A program made the translations under genes and the position numbers. Below are positions 1 to 10,683 of a DNA stretch of 64,000 nt, in pieces; position 1 is the first letter of the stretch, and every line of letters starts with the position of its first letter. The stretch is from NCBI RefSeq assembly GCF_004295345.1, contig NZ_CP036200.1:1364001-1428000 (forward strand), written 5' to 3'. A model generated the notes under the pieces. That model did no database searches. It was not told the DNA's origin and worked only from the letters and a program-made list of their open reading frames with translations. This DNA comes from Shewanella maritima. GTDB taxonomy: Bacteria > Pseudomonadota > Gammaproteobacteria > Enterobacterales > Shewanellaceae.

Positions 1-382
1 AAAATCTCAGCAGCGACTTGAGTTTCAGCCCAGTGATACCTGTTGGCGACTTTTTGATAAGCTTAATGCGCTGGTACGCATCACATACTAACTGATAACT
101 GTCTCGTCCCACATAGCGGTTAAACTCAGCATAGCCGGCAATTTGCTGAGCTTTCAACATCTCATTATTAAAGCTAAAACCCTGAGATAAAATAGTATCG
201 AACGTCTGTGATTCTAATTTGTCCGCAATCAGCAACAGCTGTGATTCTTGCTGACCACTGCTTGCAACAAAGCGAATATTAGCCTCTAACTCAAATTGCA
301 GTGCCCTGAGCTGACCGCGCTGCTTTTCCACACGACTGCGCTCTTTATCAAACACATCATAAAGTGACTTCCATATCGCCAC
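1..382 (-). CDS. Hypothetical protein, N-terminal part (runs off the left edge)
   Basis: An open frame of 127 codons runs leftward from a GTG at 380-382 to the window edge without a stop. A GGGAG ribosome-binding site lies just upstream of the GTG. The visible part is soluble, with a charged and probably coiled N-terminus (DKERSRVEKQRGQLRALQFELEAN) and no signal peptide. I do not recognise the family. It lies directly downstream of the dehydrogenase gene on the same strand, 67 bases away, so the two could be co-transcribed. Confidence 0.6.
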   Translation of the reverse strand, partial: MAIWKSLYDVFDKERSRVEKQRGQLRALQFELEANIRFVASSGQQESQLLLIADKLESQTFDTILSQGFSFNNEMLKAQQIAGYAEFNRYVGRDSYQLVCDAYQRIKLIKKSPTGITGLKLKSLLRF

Positions 383-449
383 ATTTATCTCCCTATTTCA
401 TTAAACCCTTGTTGCGCTTGTATTACGATCTTACCTTTAGCAAACCCAG

Positions 450-1412
450 TTACACACAATTTATGGACTTACCATCAAGAAATCCGTGTACATTATCAAC
501 GGCTATCGACAGCAAGTTTCTGCGCGCCTCAAATGTTGCCCAGGCAATATGAGGTGTTATTGTCACATTACTAGCCGACAAAAGCGGATTATCTGCACTT
601 GGCGGCTCAGTTGATAACACGTCTAATCCGGCAAAACCTTTGCCGCTGTTTAGCCAATGGGCTAATGCAGCCTCATCAATTAAATCGCCTCTGGCGGTAT
701 TAATCAGCAAGCAGCCCGGCTTTAACTTATCTAAGCTGGTTGGATTAATAAGCTGCTTAGTGTCATCCGTTAACGGGCAATGCAGTGATAATATGTCAGC
801 TTGGGTAAGCACTGAGTCTAACTCACTCCAACTAATGCCTTGTGGTAGATCTGTTTTAGGCGTGGGCGTGCTAATTATCACGCGCATACCGAAAGCAAGC
901 GCGATATTTGCAACCTGCTGACCAATATCTCCGTAGCCGACTAGCCCTAAGACTTTATCTTTAAGCGAGGTAAGCGGCGCTAAAGTAAAACAAAAATCGC
1001 GCTCGCGGCTCCAGACACCTTGTTTGACGGCGTTGTCGTGCAGACTGACCTGTTGGCAATGCTGTAAAATATGCGCAAACACCATTTGCGCCACAGCATC
1101 TGGGCCATAAGCGGGTACATTGGTGACCACTATGCCTTGCTGTTTCGCAGCCTTGCTATCAACCACATTAGTACCAGTGGCTAGCACACCAATGTATTTA
1201 AGCTGAGGTAACTGGGCTATAGATTGTCTATCAATCACAGTCTTATTGGTTAGTAACAGCTGTGCTCCATGAGCGCGCGCTAATAAGTCACCAGTCGCCG
1301 TATGTTCATAAACCTCTACTTCAGCACACTCTGACAATACCTGCCAATCTAAGTCACCCGGATTTAGGGTGTAGCCATCGAGTACCACTAATTTGGGCTT
1401 AGGTTTTGACAT
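450..1412 (-). CDS. hprA: D-2-hydroxyacid dehydrogenase (glycerate/hydroxypyruvate reductase type)
   Basis: NAD(P)-dependent oxidoreductase that probably interconverts hydroxypyruvate and D-glycerate. The Rossmann motif GYGDIG is near residue 160. The family's catalytic triad is visible as Arg in TARGD, Glu in STEPP and His in TPHIAWA. The family begins at about KLVVLDGYTLNPGDL, which fits the ATG at 1412 preceded by GGTGAG. A TTG at 1478 with an AAGGAG site six bases away would add 22 residues and cannot be excluded. The exact substrate within the 2-hydroxyacid family is inference; Shewanella homologues are usually called HprA. Confidence 0.85.
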   Translation of the reverse strand: MSKPKPKLVVLDGYTLNPGDLDWQVLSECAEVEVYEHTATGDLLARAHGAQLLLTNKTVIDRQSIAQLPQLKYIGVLATGTNVVDSKAAKQQGIVVTNVPAYGPDAVAQMVFAHILQHCQQVSLHDNAVKQGVWSRERDFCFTLAPLTSLKDKVLGLVGYGDIGQQVANIALAFGMRVIISTPTPKTDLPQGISWSELDSVLTQADILSLHCPLTDDTKQLINPTSLDKLKPGCLLINTARGDLIDEAALAHWLNSGKGFAGLDVLSTEPPSADNPLLSASNVTITPHIAWATFEARRNLLSIAVDNVHGFLDGKSINCV

Positions 1413-1511
1413 GTTTTTTGTCTCACCTACTTGTTTAGATGGCGCATTAACAGTTTTGTCACCTGACAGATTGCTCAAATATGACTCCTTTTGCAGGTCA
1501 TTGACTACGAT

Positions 1512-2126
1512 TTAAAACCTAAATGACACGCCTGCATTCGCCTGACTTTGCCACATCACATTACCCTTGATATTCCACGCACAACGTGTGCTATCACAAA
1601 ACAAGGTTGAGCTAGAATTGAACAGAGTGGCAAACCCTTTAACTTCAGCAAAAACCGAGAAGTTATCAGTTAAGTCATAAGTTAAGCCACCGCCAATCGC
1701 CATCGAAAAGCGCGTCTCATTTGAAAACCCCTGATCAGGAGAGAGCTGAGTAGCACCTGCGCTGGCAGTGACGTAAGGTTTAAATGCATCACGACCTAAG
1801 AATAAGGTGCCACCTAGGTGGTAATAGCTAACGTCAACTTTATTAACTGGTGACGGGGTTTGCGAGAAAGTCGCAATTTCACTATTTTGCCTACTGTATA
1901 AGAAATACATGTTGCCAGGATGGTTGGTTGTGGTACCTAGCATTACGCCATAATTGTTCGACTCTTTTAATTTTAACGTCGAAGTAACATTGCCATCGTT
2001 ATCAACAACATCGAGGTCACTAGTGCCAAAGCTATAGCCGCCAAAAGGAGCAACAAAAATATCCGCGTAGCTAACGCCTGGAGAAATAATTAATGCGGCT
2101 ATCAACAGCTTAGAAAAAGACTTCAT
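1512..2126 (-). CDS. Outer-membrane beta-barrel protein
   Basis: A 204-residue exported protein. A Sec signal peptide (MKSFSKLLIAALIISPGVSYA) is followed by alternating polar and aromatic strands and ends in GVSFRF, the terminal phenylalanine expected of an outer-membrane barrel handled by BAM. The size and strand pattern resemble the OmpW/OmpA-like eight-stranded porin-type superfamily. Two cysteines (FCDSTRC) may form a small disulfide loop. The function is unknown. It stands alone between hprA and djlA, each transcribed in the same direction. Confidence 0.75.
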   Translation of the reverse strand: MKSFSKLLIAALIISPGVSYADIFVAPFGGYSFGTSDLDVVDNDGNVTSTLKLKESNNYGVMLGTTTNHPGNMYFLYSRQNSEIATFSQTPSPVNKVDVSYYHLGGTLFLGRDAFKPYVTASAGATQLSPDQGFSNETRFSMAIGGGLTYDLTDNFSVFAEVKGFATLFNSSSTLFCDSTRCAWNIKGNVMWQSQANAGVSFRF

Positions 2127-2202
2127 AAATCATCCTTATATAAATAAAACCCTGTGTAATTTTTACAATGCGAACAGCCCATAAGTCATTTAATCGTATC
2201 AC

Positions 2203-2982
2203 CTAACGCATACCCCGATCGGCTTTGACGCTATCGTAGGCAGACTGAATATCTTGCGCCTTGTCTTTAGCAAGTTTCATCATTTCTTCTGGTAAGCCTT
2301 TGGCAACCAACTTATCTGGATGGTGCTCATTCATCAAACGCCTGTAGGCACGTTTTATGGTTTGGTCACTGTCGCTTTGCTTAACACCGAGAATCGAATA
2401 AGCATCAGCAGTCGCCATCTTGTTACTTTGGCTACGATTAGCCTGATGGTACTTATGCTCGGCTTGCATACTGGCAATGGTGGCATCAAGTTGACGAGCG
2501 AGCCCAAGCTCATCTGCGATCAAGCGTAAAATAGCAAGTTCACTCGCGTGCAGCTCACCATCATGCAGTGCCATCTGCACCTGAATTTCAAGAAACATTT
2601 TTCTAAGGTCGTTAACACCTTGAGTGGCACGATGAAACTCTCGCAGCTGCGCCTTAACATCAAAGTCGGCGCGTTTGCCATCTCTGAAAGCTTGCTGGGC
2701 ATCACTTCGTGCTTGGCCATGCAGCTTAAGTTGATCCATCAACATGGTCGCGACCATGATGTCTGATTCTGTCACTCGACCATTGGCTTTGGCTATTCGT
2801 CCAAGCAGCGCAAACGTTGTCCGTGAGAATTGACTTTGAATATGCTGCACCCTTGAAGCATATTGCTTGATAAAACGACTTTTATCATATTGATGCCCAA
2901 GATAAGCACCAACAAGCGCGCCAAGAAATCGGCCAAACATAAAGCCAATGAGCGCACCAAAAACCTTACCCCAAATCTGCAT
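2203..2982 (-). CDS. djlA: Membrane-anchored J-domain co-chaperone DjlA
   Basis: DnaK co-chaperone bound to the inner membrane. Residues 1-32 form a glycine-rich transmembrane segment (GALIGFMFGRFLGALVGAYLG), the hallmark dimerising anchor of DjlA. The middle (about 55-175) is a TerB-like helical domain. The C-terminal J domain (about 193-259) carries the essential HPD at residues 221-223. At 259 residues it is close to E. coli DjlA (271). In many gammaproteobacteria djlA sits near lptD, as here. Confidence 0.95.
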   Translation of the reverse strand: MQIWGKVFGALIGFMFGRFLGALVGAYLGHQYDKSRFIKQYASRVQHIQSQFSRTTFALLGRIAKANGRVTESDIMVATMLMDQLKLHGQARSDAQQAFRDGKRADFDVKAQLREFHRATQGVNDLRKMFLEIQVQMALHDGELHASELAILRLIADELGLARQLDATIASMQAEHKYHQANRSQSNKMATADAYSILGVKQSDSDQTIKRAYRRLMNEHHPDKLVAKGLPEEMMKLAKDKAQDIQSAYDSVKADRGMR

Positions 2983-3046
2983 TAAAAACCCTAGCTCTGT
3001 CTATGTAGTCGAGTTGTATTTATATAATCTAAGTGTGTATGTGGAG

Positions 3047-3739
3047 CTAACTTTCATTTTTTAGCATTTGAATGTGCGCTGCTACTTCCGCTAGACGTGC
3101 AGTAGTACCAACATCGCACCAATAGCCGCTATGCAGCTCTCCAATAACCTGTTTCTGTTCCATCGCGGCTCGCATTAGCGGCCCAAGGGGTGCTTTACCT
3201 GCTTCAAGAGAGTCAAAAGCACACGGATGGTAGATACCCATACCAGAAAAGGTAAACTTGTTGTCAGCCTGGTAGCTCAATGCTCCTTCGTTAACCGAAA
3301 AATCACCACTAGGATGATGCGCAGGGTTAGTGACTAGCCACAAGAACATTTGCTTACCTTGCTGATTAAGCATCGTCAGCGCACGATCAAAATCTGGCAA
3401 GTCATCGATATAGATATCTCCATTTATCACCAAGAATGGCTCAGCGCCTAACAAAGGCAAAGCTTGTTTTATTCCACCTGCAGTTTCAAGAGCTTGCGAC
3501 TCATGACTGTATTGAATCGACAACCCCCAACGACTACCATCACCCAAGGTTTCAGGCAGCATATGACCTTGCCAGGCGCAGTTAATGACCACTTCGGCGA
3601 CACCCGCTTTGGCCAGCTTTTCAAGATGATATTCAATCAAGGGTTTGCCGTTTACCTCGACTAAAGGTTTTGGGCAGCTATCTGTTAACGGTCTTAAACG
3701 CTCACCTCGTCCTGCAGCTAAAATCATCGCCTTGATCAT
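3047..3739 (-). CDS. murU: N-acetylmuramate alpha-1-phosphate uridylyltransferase MurU
   Basis: A 230-residue nucleotidyltransferase with the signature LAAGRGERLRPLTDSCPKP at the N-terminus and a metal-binding NGDIYIDD loop near residue 108. In Pseudomonas putida MurU makes UDP-MurNAc from MurNAc-1-phosphate, letting cells recycle cell wall without de novo MurA/MurB synthesis. Its start overlaps the end of the kinase gene by four bases, so the two are translationally coupled. That pairing, more than sequence alone, separates it from other sugar-phosphate nucleotidyltransferases. Confidence 0.9.
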   Translation of the reverse strand: MIKAMILAAGRGERLRPLTDSCPKPLVEVNGKPLIEYHLEKLAKAGVAEVVINCAWQGHMLPETLGDGSRWGLSIQYSHESQALETAGGIKQALPLLGAEPFLVINGDIYIDDLPDFDRALTMLNQQGKQMFLWLVTNPAHHPSGDFSVNEGALSYQADNKFTFSGMGIYHPCAFDSLEAGKAPLGPLMRAAMEQKQVIGELHSGYWCDVGTTARLAEVAAHIQMLKNES

Positions 3740-4866
3740 ACTGATGCCTCATCTGCAATAGATTTGCTGTTTTCCAAGCATACTTGCTCTTTAGCACATG
3801 CAAAGCGAGGCACAATATTAGCTTCCAGCCACTGTCCAAACTCTGCTAACTCGACATAACGCGCGCTGATATCAACAATATATTGCAACGTGAGCGGAAT
3901 ATCTTTGATATAGCCAGTTTTACCATCACGATGTTTTAACCTGGTAAAAATACCTGCCGCCTTAATGTGGCGCTGAAGTCCCATTAAATCAAACCAGCGC
4001 TGATAGCGACTAAACGTCGTCTGCTTTTCAATAACGCCTGCGGCCTGCATGGCGTCAAAATGGCTTTGCATCAAAGGGTTAACTAATTCATCTGGCCAAC
4101 GAATATAGCAGTCGCGCAGCAATGACACTGCGTCATAAGTCACAGGACCGATCACCGCATCTTGAAAGTCAATCACCGCAAGTTTGCTGTCACTACTTTC
4201 TTGTTCAGTCAGTAATAAGTTGCGGCTATGAAAGTCTCGATGCATGCCAACTTGCGGCTGCTCAAGGGCGCTTGCTATTAACACCTTGTTGGTGTTTTCA
4301 ATCAGTGTCGACTCCTGGTCACTTGGTTGGTAATTGAGATGACACTCAAGTAACCACTCGGTAAAAATACCCAACTCGCGGCGTAAGAATGCTTCATCAA
4401 ATTGAGCGAGCTCACCTTGGGCTGTTTGGGTAACGCCAGCGATAGACGGCAACAACGCGAGTGCTTGTTGGTAATATTGAGTCACGGTTTGCGGCGTTAA
4501 ATGGCTCAGTAGTTGTTCGTCACCCAAGTCGGTTTGTAACACAAACCCTTGCTGTGCATCACTGGCAATAACCTCTGGCACCAACAACCCGGCCTGCTTA
4601 TAAGCCTCTGCCATCGCAATAAATGGCTCGATAGGCACAAGTTCAACAGGCGAGTCAGCGACAATATAACTAGTCGCATTTAACCTAGCTTGCTCAACAT
4701 GATGGGGGGATGCCTGAGATACTTGATTTTGCTGTGCTGTGAGCGTGACACGAAAATATCTTCTGAAGCTGGCATCTCCGCTGATAAGCCGAATTTCAAA
4801 TGGTTGTTCAAATAACGGCGTTAACCACGCCTGAAGGGCAACAAATCTTTGATCTGATTGGCTCAT
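3736..4866 (-). CDS. amgK: N-acetylmuramate/N-acetylglucosamine kinase AmgK
   Basis: Aminoglycoside-phosphotransferase-fold kinase (376 residues) that phosphorylates MurNAc or GlcNAc at the anomeric position for MurU. The catalytic loop HRDFHSRNLLL and the metal-binding VIDFQDAVIGP, about 20 residues later, are clear. It overlaps murU by four bases and is divergent from lptD, the same neighbourhood as in Pseudomonas. Residues about 352-376 form an extra tail with two cysteines. Together with AmpG at 40-41.6 kb it supplies a peptidoglycan-recycling route; the role is by homology. Confidence 0.9.
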   Translation of the reverse strand: MSQSDQRFVALQAWLTPLFEQPFEIRLISGDASFRRYFRVTLTAQQNQVSQASPHHVEQARLNATSYIVADSPVELVPIEPFIAMAEAYKQAGLLVPEVIASDAQQGFVLQTDLGDEQLLSHLTPQTVTQYYQQALALLPSIAGVTQTAQGELAQFDEAFLRRELGIFTEWLLECHLNYQPSDQESTLIENTNKVLIASALEQPQVGMHRDFHSRNLLLTEQESSDSKLAVIDFQDAVIGPVTYDAVSLLRDCYIRWPDELVNPLMQSHFDAMQAAGVIEKQTTFSRYQRWFDLMGLQRHIKAAGIFTRLKHRDGKTGYIKDIPLTLQYIVDISARYVELAEFGQWLEANIVPRFACAKEQVCLENSKSIADEASV

Positions 4867-5010
4867 CTCATTAGCTCTTGCTGGAAAATTGTTTTATTAT
4901 AACCAGCAAAATTAGTGGAATCAGCTAAATTATGGATAGATTCATTGAGCTGGGTATCCTTTTCTCCCCAACATATTTCCAAAATAAGAAATCATAACTA
5001 ATTGATAACA

Positions 5011-7310
5011 ATGCAGATTCGTTATTTTATGGCATATTGCCTACTCGCCAATGGGTTGATTAACTCCCAACAAGTAATGGCGAGTGAGGCATTAGGACAC
5101 TGTGCCATCATCCCACCTGTATCTCCAACAGCCAACGACCGCGATGCTGTAGCAGGTATCCAAGCTGATGATATTGTAATTATTTCTGACTCGTCTTATG
5201 CCGAGATGGATAACACTGCACACTTTACTGGGGATGTGAGTTTCAGTCAGGGTAGTCGTCATATTTCTGCCGACAACGCCTCGGTTAACCAACCAAAGCA
5301 ACAACTAAACGCATCTGGCAATCTAGTGTTTAAAGACGACATGTTTACCGTCACTGCTGATTCGTTAGTCGCGCAAATGGCATCAAATAGTGCCACCCTT
5401 TCAGGTGCTAAGTACTGGCTACATGGTCAACAAGTAAATGGTGACGCCGAAGAGTTAGAGATCACTAAAGATAACAACCTAGTGTTGTCTGGCACCAACT
5501 TCACAACCTGCCCACCAGAGTCTCAGTCTTGGCTGCTTGAGGCGCGAAAAATTCGCATCGACAGTGAAGAAGAGTGGGGCGAAGTGTGGGATGCAAAATT
5601 ACGTGTAGCAGATATCCCGATTATGTATATCCCCTACATGACAGTACCGATTTCAGACAAACGTAAATCAGGTTTTTTATTTCCAGAATTTAGCACCAGT
5701 ACCACTAATGGTGTCCAGATAAGCACGCCGTACTACTGGAATATTGCACCAGAATACGATTTAACCTTTACCCCTGATTATATGTCAGCCCGTGGCTTAT
5801 TCCTCAAAACAGAATTTCGCTACATGAACTCGCCTGATCAGTCGGGACAATTTAATGTAGAGTATCTAGCAGACGACAGAAAGCTTGCCAACAGCCCAGA
5901 TCGCTATCTTTATCACTGGAATCACAGTGGCAAAATTAATGACAATTGGCGCGTTCAAGCCAACTACACCGATGTGTCAGACAACAACTACTTCAATGAT
6001 TTGAACTCACAAGTTGCGCGCGCGACGGACAATCAATTATCGCGCATTGGTGAAGCTAGCTACTTCGACCAAGATTGGGACTTTAGTGTCCGAGTGCAGG
6101 ACATTAAGGTGCTTGGCGAAGAAGAAAAACCTTATCAAGTAATGCCACAGCTAAACTTTAACTATTACAACAAAGACTTCTGGCAAAACTTAGACTTCAC
6201 CTTTGGCACGGAAGTGACTAACTTCCGTCATCAAGACGCACTTTATGGCAGTGCGACTCGCGTGCATATGGAGCCTAGTATTGCCCTGCCTATTCATGCA
6301 CCATTTGGCTCGTTAACCAGTGAGATAAAGCTACTGCAAACCAATTACTGGCAAGATGAGTCAAGTTTGCAACCAGAGCTTGATAAAACCGTCAATCGTA
6401 CAATCCCGCAGCTGCAAATTAACGGTCAAATTAATTTTGAACGACAAACTCAGTTTTTGTCGACACCAATGCGCCAAACCTTTGAGCCGCAATTTCAGTA
6501 CCTGTTTGTCGGCTATGAAGATCAATCTGGCATTGGTATCTATGATAGTGCCCAGTTACAAGAGGACTATTTCGGCCTATTTAGAGACCGTCGTTTCTCA
6601 GGTCTCGACCGTATTGCCGATGCTAACCAAATGACGCTTGGTTTCACTACGCGCCTCTACAACGACAACAACCGAGAACAAATGAAGTTCAGCGTTGGTC
6701 AAATCTTGTATTTCCAGGAATCAAAAGTCCTCAAAGCGCAATCGGTGACGACTCAAGAACAATCAACTTCTGTATTGGCAGCTGAGTTAGATACCCGCGT
6801 ATATGACGACTGGTTTGTGAGTGCGTCGGTGCAGCATGATACTGAACATGGCGAAAACAAAAAGAGTCAAGCAACGCTAGATTACCGCCCAGGCAGCGGT
6901 AAACTACTGCAATTCAGTTACCGCTACATTCCAGATCTGGTCAATAATAACACCAACGATAAGGTCAACATTTCTCAAGCTGGTTTACGTACAACCTGGC
7001 CAATTTCAGACGATTTGTACTTTGTTGGTAACTGGTACTATGACATCAATGAGCGCCGAAATATCGAAAACTATGCCGGTATTCAATATGAATCTTGCTG
7101 CTGGGCAGTACGCTTTAGTTATCACTACCGCATCAAAACCAATTATGACGATGATTTAAACCCAGGTATTGATACTCGTGAAGAGTTTGAAAGCGGCTTT
7201 TATCTCAACTTTGTCATCAAAGGTTTAGGGGCTCAGGACCATTGGGTGTCGACGATATGCTCAACGAAGGACTATTTAACTACCGCAAACCACTTTACTT
7301 GAGGAATTAG
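5011..7310 (+). CDS. lptD: LPS-assembly protein LptD (one-base frameshift near the 3' end)
   Basis: Outer-membrane translocon that inserts LPS together with LptE. It shows a signal peptide, an N-terminal LptA-like jellyroll (about 50-165) and a large barrel. All four disulfide cysteines are present: C31, C167 and the adjacent C696-C697. As given, the frame ends at 7302 with an unrelated tail after KGLG. Adding one base in GGGG at 7228-7231 restores a normal ending containing MLNEGLFNYRKPLY, with the stop at 7308-7310 and a total of 766 residues. The ATG at 5011 has only a weak ribosome-binding site; a TTG at 5002 is an alternative. Confidence 0.93.
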
Positions 7311-7515
7311 CCCCCAAGTGTGGTAGATTGCCAAGGTTAACAAAACAACGACAAATTTTTGCTGAACCAAGCGCTAAAGAAACAGTCATACAATAACCAG
7401 CTTAGGTTTAGTGAGATGTTCACAATGAGATTAAATAAAATCACCAGCTGATCATCTCGATACGGGTAACCGTAAATAGTTAAAGCACACCAATTAATGC
7501 CAAGGATTTTTTTGG

Positions 7516-8820
7516 ATGAGACACAGTAAGAAATTGATGTTTGCATTGATGGCACTATTCGCAAGCCACCAAAGCATCGCAGCACCGCAACAACTCGACA
7601 GCGTAGCGGTACAGATTAACGATGGCATTATTTTAGAAAGTGAAATCGACAACATGATCCGCACCGTCAAAGCGAATGCTCAGGCTGCGAATCAAACCTT
7701 GCCTTCAGAGAGCGCGCTAAGAACTCAGGTTATTGAGCGCTTAATCCTTACTCACCTACAAATGCAGATGGCTGAACGTATTGGTCTGCAAATTGGTGAC
7801 TTACAGCTTGACCAAACCATCGAAAACATTGCTCGCGAGCAGAAAATGACCGTGTCACAGATGCGCGACCAAATCGAAAAAGATGGCATGAGCTTCAATC
7901 AATACCGCGAACAACTACGTGAAGAAATCACCCTAGGTGAAATACAACGTATTCAAGTTCAGCGTCGTATTCAGGTATCTCCGCAGGAGATTAATAACCT
8001 AGTAAGAATGATTGAAGAACAAGGCTTAAAGGACGTTGAATTCCAGGTTGGACATATCTTAATTGATGTACCAAGTAACCCAAGCAGTGAGCAGCTAGAA
8101 AGCGCGAGCAAGCGCGCTGATGCGGTATTGAAGCGCCTCAACGACGGTAAAGACTTTAAAAGTACAGCCATCGCTTCGTCTTCAGGCCCTAAAGCCCTTG
8201 AAGGTGGTGTTTGGGATTTCATGAACATCAACGAAATGCCAACGCTATTTGCTGAAGTAATCAGTGGTGCAAAAAAAGGCGACATCATAGGCCCAATTAA
8301 GTCTGGCTCAGGTTTCCATATCATCAAAGTGATGGACACCCGCGGCATGCAAACTCAAGAAATTGACGAAGTTAAATCTCGCCATATTCTGCTAAAACCA
8401 TCACCTATTTTGTCTGAAGAGCGTGCGAAAGCCATGCTAGACAACTTCTTAAAGCAAGTGCGCGCCGGCGAAGCTGACTTTGCTGATCTTGCTCGTCAAT
8501 ATTCAGAAGACCCAGGCTCTGGTGCCAAAGGCGGTGAGCTTGGCTGGGCAGAACCAAGCCTATATGTACCCGAATTTGCTAACACCCTAATGAGCCTAGA
8601 ACCAGGTGAAATTAGTGAGCCGTTCAGAACAACCCACGGCTGGCATATTGCTCAACTTGAAGCTAAGCGTAAGACTGATGCCACGGACAAATTTAACAGC
8701 AACCGTGCTCACCAGCTTATTTTCCGTCGTAAATTTAATGAAGAGCTACAAAACTGGTTAGATGAAATGCGCAGCGACGCATATATCGAAATCTTCGACG
8801 TAGCTAGCTCTCGAGGCTAA
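7516..8820 (+). CDS. surA: Periplasmic chaperone and peptidyl-prolyl isomerase SurA
   Basis: Delivers outer-membrane proteins such as LptD to the BAM complex. The signal peptide ends at QSIAA. The N-terminal chaperone region (about 25-165) is followed by two parvulin domains, beginning near EFQVGHILID (about 174) and KSRHILLKPSP (about 289), and a C-terminal helix. Its 434 residues match the E. coli protein (428). An AAGGA site precedes the ATG. The 205-base gap after lptD holds no gene I can support, so surA may have its own promoter. Confidence 0.96.
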   Translation: MRHSKKLMFALMALFASHQSIAAPQQLDSVAVQINDGIILESEIDNMIRTVKANAQAANQTLPSESALRTQVIERLILTHLQMQMAERIGLQIGDLQLDQTIENIAREQKMTVSQMRDQIEKDGMSFNQYREQLREEITLGEIQRIQVQRRIQVSPQEINNLVRMIEEQGLKDVEFQVGHILIDVPSNPSSEQLESASKRADAVLKRLNDGKDFKSTAIASSSGPKALEGGVWDFMNINEMPTLFAEVISGAKKGDIIGPIKSGSGFHIIKVMDTRGMQTQEIDEVKSRHILLKPSPILSEERAKAMLDNFLKQVRAGEADFADLARQYSEDPGSGAKGGELGWAEPSLYVPEFANTLMSLEPGEISEPFRTTHGWHIAQLEAKRKTDATDKFNSNRAHQLIFRRKFNEELQNWLDEMRSDAYIEIFDVASSRG

Positions 8821-8829
8821 ACCAACTTA

Positions 8830-9813
8830 ATGACCAAACGTATTGCAATTACCCCGGGTGATCCCGCTGGTATTGGCCCAGATCTCGTTATCGAACTCGC
8901 TCAGCAGGCTTGGCCTGCTGAGCTTGTCGTTTGTGCAGATCCGCAATTATTAACCACGCGAGCCAAAATTCTCGGGCTGCCACTGCAGCTGCGCCCATAT
9001 CAACCAACGCAAGAGCCCAAACCACAAGAGGCTGGAACGTTAACAATTGTTCCATTTACGCTCGCTGAAGAAGCGGTATGTGGCAGACTCAACGAAGCCA
9101 ATAGTGCTTACGTGGTTGATACCCTGCGCTATGCAGGCGAAAAGAACATGTCTAATGAATTCGACGCTGTGGTAACAGGGCCGGTTCACAAAGGCATCAT
9201 CAACCAAGCAGGAATTCCATTTAGTGGTCACACTGAGTTTTTCGCTGTGCAAGCTAACTGCTCAGACGTTGTAATGATGTTAGCCGCGCCAGGCTTGCAA
9301 GTTGCGTTAGTAACTACTCACATCCCGCTTGCATATGTATCTAAAGCCATCACACATGAGCGCTTAAATCACATCATCACGATATTACATCGCGAGTTGG
9401 TCAATAAGTTTGGTATTGACGATCCAAAGATATACGTTTGTGGCTTAAATCCACATGCGGGCGAAGACGGTCACTTAGGTCGTGAAGAAATCGATGTGAT
9501 GATCCCTGCGCTAAATGAGCTGCGCGATGAAGGCATGAGTATTGTCGGACCGCTTCCGGCAGACACTCTATTCCAACCTAAGTATCTAGAGCAAGCTGAT
9601 GTGGTTCTGGCTATGTATCACGATCAAGGCCTACCTGTGTTAAAATCCCTCGGTTTTGGTAAATCAGTCAACATTACATTGGGTTTACCTTATATTCGTA
9701 CCTCAGTAGACCATGGAACGGCGCTTGAACTAGCAGGCACTGGCGAAGCAGATTGCGGCAGCCTTACCTGTGCATTGAACAAAGCCATTGAACTGGCGAA
9801 TAAGAGTAAGTAG
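8830..9813 (+). CDS. pdxA: 4-hydroxythreonine-4-phosphate dehydrogenase PdxA
   Basis: Vitamin B6 biosynthesis: oxidises 4-phosphohydroxy-L-threonine in the DXP-dependent pyridoxal phosphate route. The family opening [14 protein letters not shown], the substrate and metal region SGHTEFFA, the [12 protein letters not shown] segment and [11 protein letters not shown] are all present. The 327-residue length is standard. It starts nine bases after surA and ends nine bases before rsmA, so it belongs to a tight operon. Confidence 0.96.
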   Translation: MTKRIAITPGDPAGIGPDLVIELAQQAWPAELVVCADPQLLTTRAKILGLPLQLRPYQPTQEPKPQEAGTLTIVPFTLAEEAVCGRLNEANSAYVVDTLRYAGEKNMSNEFDAVVTGPVHKGIINQAGIPFSGHTEFFAVQANCSDVVMMLAAPGLQVALVTTHIPLAYVSKAITHERLNHIITILHRELVNKFGIDDPKIYVCGLNPHAGEDGHLGREEIDVMIPALNELRDEGMSIVGPLPADTLFQPKYLEQADVVLAMYHDQGLPVLKSLGFGKSVNITLGLPYIRTSVDHGTALELAGTGEADCGSLTCALNKAIELANKSK

Positions 9814-9822
9814 CAAAATTTC

Positions 9823-10635
9823 ATGAGTAATAAAGTACATTTAGGCCATACAGCGCGTAAGCGCTTTGGACAAAACTTCTTAACCAATGAGAGCATCATT
9901 AGCCGTATCGTGGGTGCAATTTCACCTGACAACGATCATGTAATGGTTGAAATTGGTCCAGGCCTTGGCGCAATTACTGAGCCTGTAGCTGAGTCGGTTG
10001 ACAACTTGTGTGTTGTCGAACTCGACCGAGACCTTGTTGAGCGTTTAGAATCGCACCCTTTCCTAAAAGACAAATTAACCATTCACCAAGGTGATGCACT
10101 GCAATTTGATTTTGCCCAGCTAAAACAGCCAGGCAAAGAAATGAAGGTATTTGGTAACCTGCCTTATAACATCTCTACGCCGCTTATGTTCCATCTTTTC
10201 GAATACGCCGAAGAGATTGCAACCATGCACTTTATGCTGCAAAAAGAAGTGGTGCTGCGTCTATCTGCAAGCCCTGGCACCAAAGCCTATGGCAAGTTAA
10301 CAGTGATGGCTCAATATTATTGCCAAGTAGTGCCAGTGCTTGAAGTACCACCCACGGCATTTACTCCACCACCGAAAGTGGACTCTGCCGTTGTACGTTT
10401 ACTGCCATATAAGGACAAGCCTTGGCCATGTGACGATGTTGATATGCTGCGCCACGTGTGTTCAACCGCCTTTAACATGCGCCGCAAAACCTTGCGTAAC
10501 AACTTAAAAACCTTGGTGACAGACGATGAGTTTGCCAACCTAGGTATTGACGCTAGCCTGCGCCCAGAGCAAATTACTGTTGAGCAATATGTTGCCATTG
10601 CTAACCATCTTTGCCGTAAGCCAACTCAAGACTAA
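9823..10635 (+). CDS. rsmA: 16S rRNA (adenine 1518/1519-N6) dimethyltransferase RsmA (KsgA)
   Basis: Dimethylates two adjacent adenines in the 3' terminal hairpin of 16S rRNA during late 30S assembly. The SAM-binding motif [11 protein letters not shown] lies near residues 44-54, the adenine-methyltransferase motif IV is [10 protein letters not shown], and the RNA-binding C-terminal domain contains [13 protein letters not shown]. The 270-residue length matches the family. It lies between pdxA and apaG as in E. coli and most gammaproteobacteria. Confidence 0.97.
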   Translation: MSNKVHLGHTARKRFGQNFLTNESIISRIVGAISPDNDHVMVEIGPGLGAITEPVAESVDNLCVVELDRDLVERLESHPFLKDKLTIHQGDALQFDFAQLKQPGKEMKVFGNLPYNISTPLMFHLFEYAEEIATMHFMLQKEVVLRLSASPGTKAYGKLTVMAQYYCQVVPVLEVPPTAFTPPPKVDSAVVRLLPYKDKPWPCDDVDMLRHVCSTAFNMRRKTLRNNLKTLVTDDEFANLGIDASLRPEQITVEQYVAIANHLCRKPTQD

Positions 10636-10683
10636 TTTTTAACTGGGCGTGACTTAAACACGTCCGAAACGGAACTTTTGGAC

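Noticed and set aside
2520..2766. Small open frames on both strands within djlA
   Set aside because: They overlap the TerB-like region of djlA in other frames and lack ribosome-binding sites and coding character.
5011..7310. Phase-variable control of LptD by the GGGG run
   Set aside because: A run of four or five G is too short for usual slipped-strand phase variation, and LptD loss is normally lethal.
7337..7585. Minus-strand open frame covering the lptD-surA gap
   Set aside because: It overlaps the start of surA, has no family resemblance and no convincing ribosome-binding site.
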